Assembly (NCBI GenBank): GCA_900708905.1
Contig: CAADRB010000020.1
Location: 159,847 to 223,846 of the forward strand
Source: Hymenolepis diminuta
Taxonomy: Eukaryota; Platyhelminthes; Cestoda; Cyclophyllidea; Hymenolepididae
Length of the DNA stretch: 64,000 bases
Reading direction: 5' to 3'
The translations under genes and the position numbers were made by a program. This document shows, piece by piece, positions 32,566 to 47,000 of the stretch; positions within the stretch are counted from its first letter, which is position 1; each line of letters opens with the position of its first letter. The notes beneath the pieces are model-generated. The model had not been told where the DNA came from. It worked only from the letters and a program-made list of their open reading frames with translations, and did not search any database.

Positions 32566-35500
32566 AATTAAGCCTGTAAACTAATAATGAATAAGTTTTG
32601 CTAGTTTAGGCTTTTTCTTCTCTTTTTCGGAACCAAAAAATTTAAACCAATCAATGAAGGTCGATAATTAGTGATCGAAAATTCTTTTTGAAACCTAAAT
32701 ATAACAAGGTGCGTGTGTATAAGCACGGATTTAAGCGCATATTTAACTTATAATAAATAAACGAGATTTTAGCATAAATATACCATTCACTAATCGAGGG
32801 TAGTAGTCAAGCAACTGTGGTCATTTCGATTAATGTTGAAGCCGAATTCGTTTATAGTAACATTTAATTATTTAAAACTTAATGCACTATTTGACTTTAC
32901 AAATCAAAGTTAATATAGTTATAAAGTTGCTTCCAGTCTTACTTAATTATGTTACTTCACTTAGTTGGCCATTTATTGCTAACTGCTTGTCTCTTCTAGC
33001 TTTTAATGCTTGTCCTAGACAAATAAACTTCGGTCTATGCACGCAAACACTCTATTAATTAAGTCTCTAGTAGCTTAATTACCTTCTGGGACATTATGTC
33101 TAATTAATTTCTAGTATTTATGTTAAATTGTTCATTCAGTTAAGTTTGAAAACTGAACATGAATCATGTAAATGCCGTTTGAAATCTTTTATTGTGTACT
33201 TGATTCGTATACTTTTTGTCAATTTAATTATTGCAAACATGGCTTTTTTGAGCTCTTAAATAAATGCAAGTGAATTTATTTGTGATTGATGCCTTTTTCC
33301 CTTCTAAAGTGATTTTCAATTAAGCGTGAATAAGAATTAATTAAGACGTGGCTTATTTGCAGACGAAAATCTGTTTAGCAGAAGACCTACCTTTGTATCG
33401 AATTTTTTTCGAATAAACCAAATTTGGCATTATTCATTTAAGTTCAGGTTTGATTTTTAAATTGAGTCATTTGGTTGGCTATTATGGCACTAGCTATGGT
33501 TTGAAATCTTGAATACCTTAAAAGTCGTGGACATTACGGAACGAGTTGCTAACAGGGCAGTGCAAATAATATTGTTGCTTTTTCGAGCTCTATTTGTTTT
33601 GGCTGTCAGTGTATTTTTGTTGTGAATGTCAATTAGTTGTACCGCACGCTCACTAAGCGTAATAGGTCGGGGCACAATTGAATGACACTAAATGTCTCAC
33701 TTTTCCTCCCTCTTGCTCTCTCTTCTTATTAGCCAAATTGGCTGTCGTGGTGATGAAAATGGTAACAAATTTATAATAGGCGTAGCTCTTTTTTACTAAG
33801 TTCTTGGCTAAATCGAGCAAATGGTAGTTGTTTCGAAGTTTTCTTAGTGTTAAATTATTTCTCTCTTCTTTCTAGAGTTAATTTCTTAGGTTTTATCATC
33901 GGTCTTCAGTATAAAGCGACACTTCTATTGATGAACGGTCTGGGTTACCCAATGAGACATGCTATAACTCCAATATCTCTGACCTAGGAGAATGAATGGA
34001 GTGGACTTAGAATTCATTGAAGGTTTCTCTTCTTTTTATCAGAGAGCCATAATTGGTATTATGCAACTTTGATATTTAGAATTGACTGGCTATCTTTTTC
34101 AGCCAGTAATGTATCATAGAGAAGTCTCTATTCCCAGATATGAACCCGGAAGAGCAAAAATCTGAGAAAGAATTCACTTCATAGAACCATTCGAATTCTG
34201 CTCAAGACATAAAAATACTCAACTTCTGTCGCCTCTCAGCGTTTCATTCGTATGGCGTTCTTGTAGGTGAGTGAAGGGGGGGGGATTAGATCCTTAATTA
34301 ATGTTGTCAATAGTTTCACCCCTGCGTCTGTCTCAAACAATAATTGTTGTTATTGTAAGCCTTTTGTGGGAATATGGTACTAAAATTGGGGTGAAGTGTA
34401 GATTGTTTCCCAATGGTCTCATTTAATTATCACGTCCGCGTTATTTAACTATGGTCCGTAAGGATGTTAAGTTGTCTTTTTATAGGGATTCAATAGTGTT
34501 GCTACTAATTGGCCGGGTAAATAGGGGAGGAAGAGTAATCTACTTAAATTTGAAAGGTGTTTCATTACGAAGTTTGAAGACGCGAAAATTTTAATCTTAT
34601 TCAAAGCCGTTGGATGTTAATTGAGTAGATTATTATCGATGCTAATAAATAACCGCAAATGTATACTGTCCTTCCATGAAATTGTCTTATTGCTACCTTC
34701 ATTAAGAAATCAGTAATTATGGTGATATCTCACTAGAGTCTTCTAAGTAAATTTCGAAATAACTCATCGGACAGAGACTAAAATTTTTTCAGGCTTTGTC
34801 CATCAAAGTCTCTAGACCAAAAGCTGTATATCAAACGCTCAATTAGAATCTTTCTAGACTATCTTTGAAAACAGTAGTCTGGGCCGGAAGTCAATGTGCC
34901 TATGTAACTGAAAGTTGGGTAACTAACAATTTAAGGGCTTCGGCACTTTCATTTTTGCTCTTTAAAGAAAGGTCTAAAGCTACTGTTTCCTGGCACCTTT
35001 TTATGCATTGCTTCCGGTCCGTACCTAAATCACCATAAAGCGTGCTATATTTCAAGTGAATGCTAAAGGTTAATCAATAGATAGGATTAGAAATATCTAT
35101 ATTTGCAACCCAGTTATCGAGGTGATCTTGTCAAATACTTGCTGTTTTCAGGCCGATTTTAATAACCGTCATTTGTGTTAATTAAGCTGACTTTTAAATT
35201 TATAAATGCACAGGTTCAATAGGTGAAAATGATTTCCTGGACTATTGTTAAGCAGAGTGAAAGCTCCTTCATTAATATTACTCTAATAATTTTACACACT
35301 GCTGAATATTACACTTGGGTATAGTCATTAATCATGTATCCCATGATATAAAATTAACAAAAATGCATGATTTTTCAGGAGCGTAACCCGTGGTTCTATT
35401 CAATGTTTTATCTTGTAAAGTGAATCAAATTGGACGGGAATTTGTGTAATATTACCCAGGAACTACAAACAATCAGGAGCTATTAGTTTCTATGTCCATT

Positions 35501-36844
35501 AAAGGAAGTTTTATTAACACCTGAATTGAGTAGAGAAGTAAAAATGGAGACGCTTTATCAAGAACCACCTATTTTTGATCAGACTTGTGGTTGATCATCC
35601 ACACTACTGAATGCGGATCGTTGAGCATTAATCTCATGACCACGCACTTGATATTCCAAAAGTTATTTTCCTTTCACAGACTCCGTTTTTGCAAGATGAT
35701 GAGAAAAATGATTTTTTTAGAGAATTCATTATGAATTATTATCAGTGTATCGATATTTAATTGTTTCCCTATGCTTAGATTCATTTTATGCTTTTTCTTT
35801 CCATTCAATTTAACTGGATCGGAAATAACGTATTACAAGTTGGATTAATTCAATATATAAACCAATGTAGTTAAACAAAAAGTGATTTAGTTGGAGAATT
35901 ATTGAAAAAATAAATGTTCGAGCACGGACGCGCTTGGGATAAAACAGGTTTACAAATTATTTGAAGTACGGAGTCATCACATGTTATTATCCATAATAAT
36001 AAGTTCATTAAAAAAATATTTTACATAATTACTCACTCTTTGGTGCACTGTTTATAAGTTATATACGAGTTCTCTTCTGTTTTTTTTTCTAGCCTTCGTA
36101 ATTGACTAGGATCCTCTCAACCATTCCCGTTGTTTATTTGTCATGCATTTCTGAAGACTCTATTTACAATCATCAATCTTATACTTGTCGGAATCTATTT
36201 AATCTTAATATAAAAAATAACTAGGCAAGAACTTTTGGTTAGATGTGTTGCACTTCCTCTTACTAATTGGACTTTCATTGAGCTATTAACTGTGAAGCCT
36301 AGAATGGCTAAAACCCCCACCCCAAGGCCGCTTGATTACCAGTTCCATAATATCCCAAGTTAGAAGTCGAAAGATAGTTGAATATGTTTACTCTGTAAAT
36401 ACAAATTAGCGCTTGAGATTATTTCTGGAACGAGAATTAATTCAAACTGAACGTGGTTTTTAATAATATTTATTAGTCTACTTAGAGGTTGTTATAAAAT
36501 ATACTGGTTGGATTTACAGATTCATGGATTGAATATTTACCTTCTTTTTTGGCTATTAAGGTCATATTGAGAGCATTCGTTATTTTTTTGTTATTTTATG
36601 ATTTCTTAAAGTTACGCTTTAGTTTCATAAATGAATGTATTTCTTCTCCGAAGTCTCTCAAGCATAGTTTAGCTTCGGTTTTCTACTTTTTCTCCTATTT
36701 ATGCGAATAAATAAATTATAATAAACGGTGCATGTTTAATAACACCAACCGTCTTATCTCCGCTGTTTTGTACCTCTTCTTGATCTCCTGATCAGGAAAA
36801 GGCCGTTGTTTCCTGTTAGCCCTTAGGAAGATCATTAGTGTTGC

Positions 36845-36872
36845 NNNNNNNNNNNNNNNNNNNNNNNNNNNN
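36845..36872. other. Assembly gap (28 N)
   Basis: A run of N within AT-rich DNA. No repeat or coding sequence is visible at its edges. Confidence 0.99.
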
Positions 36873-37289
36873 CCTAATTTGAGGCTATAACGAATTTTCT
36901 CCGTGAAGTAACATTTACTTCTCTCCCATAAAGCTCCTGACGAATGTTTTTGCCACTTCAATTTTAGTAACCTAAATGATAATGTAACTCCTCTGATTTA
37001 ATTTATTAAATGTTTTTTTCATTCAACTAACTGCTTGGCATTAGGGTTAGAAGGCTTTTTATTTGCCTTTAACGTGTTTATTCGTAGGTTGCTGTTAGTT
37101 CCTGATTAGGGGGTAATTAATTATTCATTGTATTTTTTTACTCGTTCTCCGTAAAAATATCTGTAATAATCGTGGTTCTATTTTATTTACATTGTAATTG
37201 AAAAGTTACTCTAAATTGTCAATCAAATTGTTTAACGATCAATCACTTTTTTAAATAAAAACACATACGTAATACGAGGATCCATTTGT

Positions 37290-37585
37290 ATATGAAAGTA
37301 TACTCAGGATTTCATCAGTAAACATTGGCCTTGAGTGTTGCATGTTTGTACTTGACGATCTTTGTATCGATCTGAACATAAAACTCTGCTAGAATACATC
37401 GCCATTAAATAACTGATGATTAATTGTTTACTAATAACTTGGCAAACTCTTGAACATTTAAACGTCTGGATCTCTTTTTATGAGAAGATACCTTTCAATT
37501 ACTCTGTAAATTTTAAATATTTCCTCGTTTAGAGTTCAAGGTTCTTTAGCGTCTAATTGCTTCTTTGAGCATATATGGACACTAA
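37290..37585 (+). repeat. Dispersed repeat family 3, copy 2
   Basis: Contains CTTGAGTGTTGCATG, CTTTGTATCGATCTGA, AACTCTGCTAGAATACATCG, CTTGAACATTTAAACG and TTCAAGGTTCTTTAGC, in the order seen at 21250-21545. This makes it a dispersed element of roughly 260-300 bases. Confidence 0.6.
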
Positions 37586-40500
37586 TTATTTTATTATGAG
37601 TAGAAAAGTAAACTTTGAATATTTCGAATTTATTCTTGATTTCTCTTCATCTCAAATAGTGATTTGTGTCTTTTTGTCCGTATGACGTTCTTGGTTTGGG
37701 ACACTTGAGAGTGTTGCCTTCGGTCACACTTATCTTCGAAGGCTGAACAGTGTGTAGTTGCATTGAACGCCGATTTTTAAGGACGAGATTTTCACTCATT
37801 TCCATATTCATAAGCCACTTCTAATTCATTTGAGGGCAAAACCATCAGTCAGTGTTGACCATATCATTGTGTGATCTAAAATTCTTTAGTTTTTTCTCTT
37901 TATATTATCCAAATAAATATATAGAATGATATAACGAGGTATTGTCCCTCAGAGTTACATTAGAGACCCTCCATTTCTTCTTGATATACTCCTTTGACTT
38001 TTCCGTTTTACTTGACTTGCAATAACTTGCTATTAGTTAGGGTGCAATGAATTATTAATTATGTACTTCTATTCAGTCGAGAGCTATTGCTAATTTTTCA
38101 ATATTTATAAAGCGATATTAGGATTATCTATATTAGGATGTACTGCAGACAAACTGAGCTGGAAGTCAGAAATATGGAGAAGTGCAGTAACTAATCGGTA
38201 TTTAACTGTTGCCACTTATAAAAGTGTGTCACAACTAGCATAATTTAGTCTACAATTGCGCAGATTCAGAAGAGAAAAGACCTGTTGCGCAAACGACAGA
38301 CTTCTTAATGTTGAGAAAATAAATTTGTCAGTGTAGACCAAATACATAGGGTGTGGCTGGGTCGCTAATATTATCAATAGTGGCGAGGTCGTATTCTCAG
38401 ATAAGTGGGGGTTTCGGGGTCCGTTGCAGAACCCTCTTTTCCTTTGAAATAGTATTTTGCGAAAAGTATTATCATAGTGTTCATTCTGACCTTCCTCTCG
38501 CTTCTCTTGTGTCTTCTCCTGCACCACGATACGTTGTCAATTATTGTTCAATGAATAATTTACTATGTACTTCTTCTCAACTGAAGGCTATAGCTAGTAT
38601 TTCTCTAGGGCGTCTATATTATTTTTAATCATAAATCGTAGACGTTTCAAATTAATATAGGAATTTTCTGCGAACTTCGTGTAAATAAAGTGAGAAAAGA
38701 GAGACTATCTCTGTTGCTGTTTAATTGAATTATTAAGAGAGCAGTGTTGATTGATAAGCAAATTTAGGTGCTTACCGCAAAACTATGCAACACAACATAC
38801 TTTACACCGCAAACGAGTTGGTTCGGAGAATCTGGTGTTCATTAGAAATAACAAAAAGTGTAATGCATAGTTTACAGAGGGATTGGAAAGTAACTCCCTA
38901 TTTAGAAATCAAATAATTTGATAATCAAACAATCTTCTATATAAAAAATCGAAAAGGAGAAGAAAAGGCAAGAAAGGAGGCTTTATTTGCTCATCGAATC
39001 ATACATTTACTCACAATTTCTAAATCTATTCAGAACTTAATTATGAAAACTGTTTCCTTGGGTTGCGCAGTTTTCGCGTCGTTCTGAACATGTACTTTTT
39101 AATGGTCTATCACCATCTTTGGACTCGAGCAATTAGTTTCCCAACTTCATACTAGCATGTTCTTTGAGAGTGGAGCGATCTTTTTAGAGATAGGACATTT
39201 TACAAGTTTTATTTCCTATTCTTATTCTTCTGGTGGTGGTACTGTTTCCTCTTGTACTTTTTCTAGCACTGCCATTTATCAAACCTGCTATTCCCTTGTT
39301 AAGACTGTAGGAATATCAAGCTCTGTTTTTCCTTTTTGTGATAAATAATCTTTATCGAAGTCTACCAAGTCAAACTGAAAATTGTATTGTTGATTATTTT
39401 ACATTATGTCTTCTATTGTTAATGTTTCTCGCGATAAACCAAAGTATTTTGCAACTTTTAATCATTAAGGCGTATATAAGAACATATTCAAGGGGACAAA
39501 GTGCATTGAAAAGAAAAAATACTCTTGAGGAATTTTGGAGAATTCTACTTCATAAGAGCTTTAGAATCTTCTGATTATCAGTTTTCTCAGATTTTATCCG
39601 CCTCAGTTTGCTTTATCGCTTAGGAAAATTCGGATTACATTATTTAATTTGATTCAGCAGCTGTGGTATTTAGGCTATCAGTGTCAGACCACATAATAAA
39701 CTCCCTTTGAGACATAGTGACTTGAGTATGGTTAACCTCTACATGTCCTCAAATGTGTCTATTCTGCCTATTTAGTTGGTTGTAACTGATCTAATCACTT
39801 GTAATTGTAAAACTATGTTAATTGGGCCAGAAGTGTTCTCGTTAGGGTCTTCTGGGTCCTTGTCCATATATCTCAATACGTTACAGTAATAATTTTCAAA
39901 GTAGCCAATGAATTCTATTGATAGGTGGTCATCTTCCATTCTTTTCCGTATTCGAAGAGGATGGTTAGATGAGGAGATCGGTCAGCAACATAGGGAAATG
40001 TAAATTCTTGCTCGAGTTTCCATATGCATTCGCACACTATCCTATCGATTTCTCGCCTCCTTTGTATTTCAAACTCGTGCATTCTTGAATTTTATTCTGT
40101 TATGCATAAACGTCTCTATATCGTTTTTTAAGAAAATATTATTATAGCGAGCGTTTCATTCTTCTAATTTTCAGTAATTTTCCATTCAATGCTATGTTCA
40201 AAATACAATAGCATTTTTTAAAAATTGATCTAGTTTATATATTCTTCTAGTGGTTAATATGAACCCCTCATGAATGCTCAACATTTTTAATGTATGTTTT
40301 AAATTATATTTAGTTAGATAACTGGAATTCTTGAGAACTAGTTACCATTTCTATGTTTGAAACGTAATTTTTAAAGAGGATGCGGAGACGAGTTTATTTG
40401 GAGAGATTTTAAACGTGAACGGTTCAGTTGGATTAAATTTTATAAAATCAGTTGTTCGCTAATTAAATAAAATATGCTATATAGCACTTATTTCGATGGA

Positions 40501-43500
40501 GAATATATTAGGAGTGTTACTATAACAGTTTATAGCTGTGAAATCCAGGTCCTTTGTGTCTGGCCACATGCGGAACTAGCCTTAAACCAAGACAACTCGA
40601 ATATTGTTGATTTCCCCATTTGCCTATATATGCAGTTGTGATTGTTAGAATATACTTAAATGATCTCGTTTGGACTTGTTCTTTCGGGGGTCTTCTTATC
40701 CTTTTGTAAGTAGTTTCCAACACATTGCAGTATTGGTTGGTTCCCTCTGAGATATACAACACCTGACCCAATAAGAGGAAGGCAAAAGACTTTTAATTTA
40801 AACAGTGTTTTTCCAGCGAAAAGTGAAATTGCTTATACATATTAGGCTAAATATTTAGTTAGTTAGCTAATAATTGCTGCAGCGACGAAAAGAATGGTGA
40901 TAGAATAATCCAGTTTTCGAGGAACGAATTCGATTCCGCTTCCTACTAGGCATGTATTTTCTAAGCGGACCCACGAAAGTTGTGGTTTTCTGTGTAGATG
41001 AAGTATGGAATTTATTTGCACTATATTGACAAGAGAGTAAAGCCGATTTTTAATGTCTCTAGTTACTTTATGGGAAATAAAGCAATCCACGTATCTTTTT
41101 TCCCCGTATTATTAGTACTCTCTTGAGATTTAAGTCGCAATTTGTCTCTGGCAGCGACTCCATTAAGTATTCATGATTTATAAAGTTGCGTTTCGAAATC
41201 CCCTCCCAGGGTTTAGTTCCGGCCTAAGTTTTCCGAAATGATGGTCACTGGGAGAGTCTTATTTCCATTGAGGAATTATTTTTTAACAAATGTCTGTCCT
41301 AAAAGTTATTATATGCTTCTCTGTACTATCAAATGGCATTCCTTTTGTCATATCTGTGAGGCGATGAGATGTCATTTACATAGCCTATTAACACTAAACC
41401 CTGTAACCACAGTGGTTAGTGATGATCTTGAGCACTATATGGGTCTACTGAAAAAAATTTTGCTGGGTACATTAATTATATCACTATCTGTCCGTCTAGC
41501 TGTTTAGACATTCATTTAAAGCAAAATACATCTTCAAAATAGCCCCACAGAGAACTATTTCTGAACCGGCTAAATGACGGTGCACACAATTATTATAATG
41601 TGTTGCCGCTAGTCATAATCTGCGAACACGATAATCTGTTCTTCGACTGCGGGAACTAGACCAAATTTCTCCTCTTTCTCTTCTTTTCTTCATAATTGCG
41701 TGAAATGGTAAAAAATTGAAAGTACCCACTTGCATTTATTTTACCTTTATTGCGTTTTTAATTCTCTTGAAAATGATGCTATCAGAACAATCTTTTATAG
41801 TAAATTTCTAGATCTCCACTTTTTTCTTGTTTGATTTTATGACCTATGACAGCGGTTTCATGAAATATTTAGGGTACGTATGAAAGACCTGAAAAAATTA
41901 CATAGACGTTTATCCTACTCCTTAGGCCATGGCAGTTGTTATCTTTAAAGTATTCAACTAAAAACTAGAAATTATTTTTGGCCATATTCGTTGTTTCCTT
42001 AAGTCAGTTAAATATCATCGCATAAAGATATACTTTTCCATAAAATTATGCAATTTTGATATTTTTAGTCATTCGCACTACATTCTTTGCTCTATTATTT
42101 TATTCGATCAAAAGTTCGTATCAAAAAAACAATTTTTGCAGATGTCATGACTTATTTCGAGCAAGAGGAAATAACATTTACAGCTTTTGGTCTCAAAACC
42201 GGGGGTTTATACATATTTGGGGTTACGATTATACTTCTTTACCAAAAGCGTTCTATTCAATTTGAGTTTAGCTGTGAAGGCGATTTTACTTTCGAAAGCG
42301 AAGTTTTGCATCTATCTGTATTTTTTTAATCCTGCGTTTCACAAGCCAATTCTGATCTCTTCGAAATTGGCCAGTCTTAAAGATTGGAAAGTGACGCCAC
42401 TTCCATCTTTAAAATTACAGACCTTTTAGTTATTATTAACCCATGCTTTTGATCCTACGCAATCTTGAAAACAAGTAATTAATACTCAGAATCGGAATTA
42501 TTGCCCTTCTCACTTCATGCTTTTGTGAATAAACTAGCCAAAATTTTATTCTTTAAGGAAACATTTTCAATAAATAATGACCAGGTAAGGTTCTAATCAA
42601 AGAAAGGAGTTGGATATAGAAATCTTCAGTTTTTATTGTTACATTTGACGAATGGACAGGAGTGAAATTTGACGATTTTGTTCTTGAAGAGTTTTGTCTT
42701 TTGAGCTCGTGATACTTGCGGATGATAAAGTTGGTTGGAAACCAGTTTCGAACTCCAATTTTTCATTATCAAAGTTTTTTATTCATGCTTTTGTCATTTC
42801 ACAATCCAGTTCTAATTCGTTTGTTGGCAGAAAAAGCATACAGATCAAATTTCTCACTCTTATTTCCCCTTCATCTTTTAACTTTTTTTCAGTATTTTCT
42901 TCACTTTTTACTTTGAATGGTGTCCTCAAAATCGAGATAATTCAAGCAGTTGACCCAAAACTAAACGTAAGATTGCTTGACTTTCTCGTACGACATAGGT
43001 CATAAAATATTAATTGAATAGATAATCTAAAAGACCCTATTAAGGAAATCAAATTGGGTGAATGTATGTTATATTTCGCACACAGTTCACTTCTTATTCA
43101 TAAGAGCCTATGTGAAAGTTTACCTTACGAGTGGCGAAGTTTTTTTCCAGAATTCGATTTGTTTTACTTTTCTCGGTGACCTAGATGCGGCTAGTGAATA
43201 TCGCTTTTGAAATCTAAACATTGCTGAGTTGATTTTTAATTTATTCGTTTTATCTTTTGTAGATTAAACAAATTTTTTATAACTATAAGCGGATCAAAAT
43301 ATCATTTGAATGTCGAATTTTTCCTATTTTGGTATTTTATTTTCAAATCCTTACTCATCATCTTTACTTTTTTCTGTCCTTACGGATTGTTGTAAATCTG
43401 TTATTTTTTTCTAAAATGGCAAAAGGTGTTTTTTGGTTTCAACTTTTAGCATTTTTCTATGAAAGACAAATTTTGTAATTGTCCTTTTTTTCTGGTCTGT

Positions 43501-44012
43501 TTGATATAACTTTGCAGCGTTGTTTTAGTGAAGATGTACAGTTGATGGCTGGTATCCACCCTATTTAAGGAATTAAATATTTGAATAAGGCGCTAAATGA
43601 GATTGTGTAAATAAAATGGGACCATTGCATTCTAATTTATTTCTCTGAACTGTATAAATTACTAATTTAATTTGCTTGATTTTTGGAATGGTGCTTTGAT
43701 TTTTGTTTCTTTTGCTTATGCGTCTCTTCATCGTTTCGACTGTTAATCTATCATTCCCCTTCCCTATGCATACTCTGTTTTCTTAATCTGCACATTTCTT
43801 TTCACCAAATCGAAAGGTTTTTTGCGAAGAAAGAGATATATATATAATAATAAATTGAATCACCGTTTACTTCCCTTCAAATTATCACAGAACCTTTCAA
43901 TTGTTTTTACAAATATACTTTTCCTCCGTCAGTATAAAATAGAACAAATTTCCATTTATTTGTATGTAGTAGCTGCCACCTTACTGATACACTCCCATCA
44001 TTTTTATTTCCT

Positions 44013-44045
44013 CTAATATATTTAATGAGGATTGCCGAAAACAAA
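44013..44045 (+). repeat. Short local repeat (second copy at 44891-44920)
   Basis: ATATTTAATGAGGATTGCCG here and ATATTTAATGAGGATTACTG at about 44891, each followed by an AAAAC/AATAAAG stretch and preceded by T/C-rich sequence. Only about 30 bases match, so it is either the core of a larger decayed repeat or chance in AT-rich DNA. Confidence 0.35.
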
Positions 44046-47000
44046 GTTGACAGGGTTATTGTTGTATTTAAGCAGTAGGTGAAGATACACCCTCTCTTCA
44101 ATTACCTCTGACTTGTACGGAATATTTAGCTGCAGATTGTAAGTAAATTTCTACATTTGTACAAATACTTTACAACTTTCCCTTTCATCTATCCATTTGT
44201 AATTCCTTCAAGGTTTCTTTTCGTTTTCTCATTTTTTTCCCCTTAAAACAAATCCATCTCATTTAGGTATTTTCCATGACTAGTAATTTGAAAAGATCGA
44301 ATGCTTCCCCTTTTCTTTCATTATGAAATAAAATTCAATCACTGATTGTTTGGGTTCACCTGATCATAAGCTGATAATTTTAAAGATTGTATCCTAATAC
44401 CAATTGGATAGAGAATTACGTATCTCTCAATATTAAATATCCAGAAAATTTCATTTTTGAAATGTTCGATGACTCGATTGAGGTTAGTGTTTCTTTGCCC
44501 TTTACGCTATCAGGACACTATTTTTCAAGGATACTGGGTTACGTTTAAATTAGATTTTCAAAAGCTGAAAGGTTTATTCGTCTATTTTTTTACGATACTG
44601 AATTTTACAAATTAATTCAAATTTATCTAATTGTAGCAGAAAGCGTAAATGGTTAAAAGACCAATTATAAAGATTGGGAGATTTGGTTGTGTTGCTCTTT
44701 AGAGTTACAGAGCAGTTAGTTAGTTAAATATTCAGTGGCTCTACATCCTTTTTCTTCCAAAACACAATGTAAAGTCTTTATTTCTAATGAAATCCTTTCC
44801 AAAACTTTTTACTTCAATCAATATTAAAGGCGGTCGAGCTCTACTTTGATTTCACTGATTTATTCACATCTATTTTTCTCTCCTTCTCTTTATATTTAAT
44901 GAGGATTACTGAGAATAAAGTATTTAGGTCGTTAGCACAAATACCGCCTGCGTTTAGTCTCTTTCCAGATTTGTTCTAATAGTTTGAAACACATATCTAC
45001 TTGTGTTTTTTTATTTGTATTTTAACATACTATGATATTTTAAGAAATTGAAAAATTTCAAAATTCGGAGTTTTGAAACATTAGCATTTGATAAATTCGT
45101 TTCTAGCCTTTTTTTCGTTTCATTTGTACATTTATGATTCCAAGAACTTATTGGTCCTAGAAAGTAGTTAGCTTGATTTAAGCTACCTTGCTACTTCTAT
45201 GATATCTGTTTTACAATTTTTCATTAAACCAGATTCACCTCCCAACGCACCGAAAAATTTCTCCTACGCTGCACCTTGATTCATCGCATTGCCTCTACTT
45301 GCCATTAAATAAGGATTTTAACTATAACTTTCTGTTTTTATATCGTCAGAGTGGTCATTCAATTGGAAATAACATTCACCGCTGTTTGGTTACTTACTTT
45401 TTTAGCTGTTGAGTTAGAAACTGGAAACAAATTATGGAAAACGATGCATGAAATTAGTGCGGACACAGAATGTTTAATAAATAAATTATAATGAATTATG
45501 AATAAGTGGTCTATCGGGTTTCTACAATTGTGTAACTCAGTGCAAACGCTTCTACCGATCGTTTATTGAAAGAAGCCAAGCCCACAATTGAAATATTATA
45601 TGAGGTGTTCCGTTGAATGTTTGTACTCAATTGTGTACATATTTATATGAAATTGGAAACTATTGTATGCTTATAATCATTTGTCGAAAAATAAAATATG
45701 CTAATAGTTACTTTTACCGTTATGTATAAACGAAATTGCACAGTTGAATACCCTCAAATATCAACAAACTGCCCAAACTCTTTAAGGGCAACGTCAGCAA
45801 CACTTGACTTGGTTACTTTTGTATATGCAATGATTCTCAAATAGAAAAAATTTCTTCTTCTTAGTTTGATATTCATTTTCCATCCTGGTTTAGATTTCGT
45901 ACAGTTTGTTTAAAACCTGACTTTGACTTTCATTTATGTCTTGTGAGATTTTTCTTTATGATTTTTCATTCATGAAGATTTGCCTTTCAACGAAGGGCGA
46001 AATTTTTCACATTATTCCGTCATCTATATCACTAAGTGTATCTTTTTAGTAATTATTATCTGTTTATATTTGAGGTAATAACATAGCGGATATTCAATTA
46101 TAAATAATATTCATTATTTGGTTGTTTATTTTTATTCTTGTTGATTTTGAAATTAATTAATTATTTATGTGGTAAATGATGCATAACAACTCAGTGAAAA
46201 CAAATGCTTAATAAATGATCACTTTTCCAAATGGATAAGGCGTTCTTGGTGGAGAAATAAATTCGGACATTAAATAACTAAGGAGGAGCCAATCAAATTG
46301 TAATAAGTGTACACATTATATTCGTAAATGTTCCACGCAATTGTTCATATTGATTGTATATGTGTGGATTAGATAGTGTAATTAAAATATCAAGATTATT
46401 AATTATTTATATAGGATGTCATTATATTAGTAGTGATCTTGAAATTTAGTCAGCTGTTATCTTAAATCGCTTATCGATTTTCTGAGTTTTTTACACCCTA
46501 AATATTGAACTTTATTTCGTTCTGTCTGTTATCGGCATTCCAGGCGCTTATCGATTTTTCTCAATTATCTAACCTCACATACTTGGTCACTTCATTGGTC
46601 CTTTTGTTCCCTCCAATCATAATGGCTATTGTGGTAGTGTAATTCGTTATCACTTGAAGGAGCAATCGCCTAATAGGGTTTTCACATTCCTACATTACTG
46701 ATTTTCAATCTATTTTTTCTCTCCTCGTTTCCTTCTTAATCATATCTACAAATGGGAATTACAACTCGGAATTACAACAATCTGCGGCCATTTGTTTTCG
46801 CATTTGCTAAGTGCATGATAAGTTGAGGGCGTGTAACTTTTTCTATTCTCAGTTGCTTCTGTCTCTAGTTGATTTTGTCACATTTTTCTATCTAATTTAA
46901 ACCCTAATATACCTCTGCTTTCAGGCTTTTATAGGTCCTATAATTCGATTTTATTCTATGATCTATGTATACTTATTCTGTTTGATTTTGTGCCTGTTTT

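Noticed and set aside
32521..32570. AT-rich palindrome considered as a replication origin or cruciform site
   Set aside because: Sits in simple AT repeat. No supporting elements are seen.
38216..38628. Overlapping 103- and 91-codon frames on opposite strands
   Set aside because: No family resemblance and no flanking exon signals. Likely chance.
42056..43005. Cluster of overlapping plus-strand frames of 66-103 codons
   Set aside because: Ser/Phe-rich low-complexity translations of AT-rich DNA with no motif or consistent splice structure.
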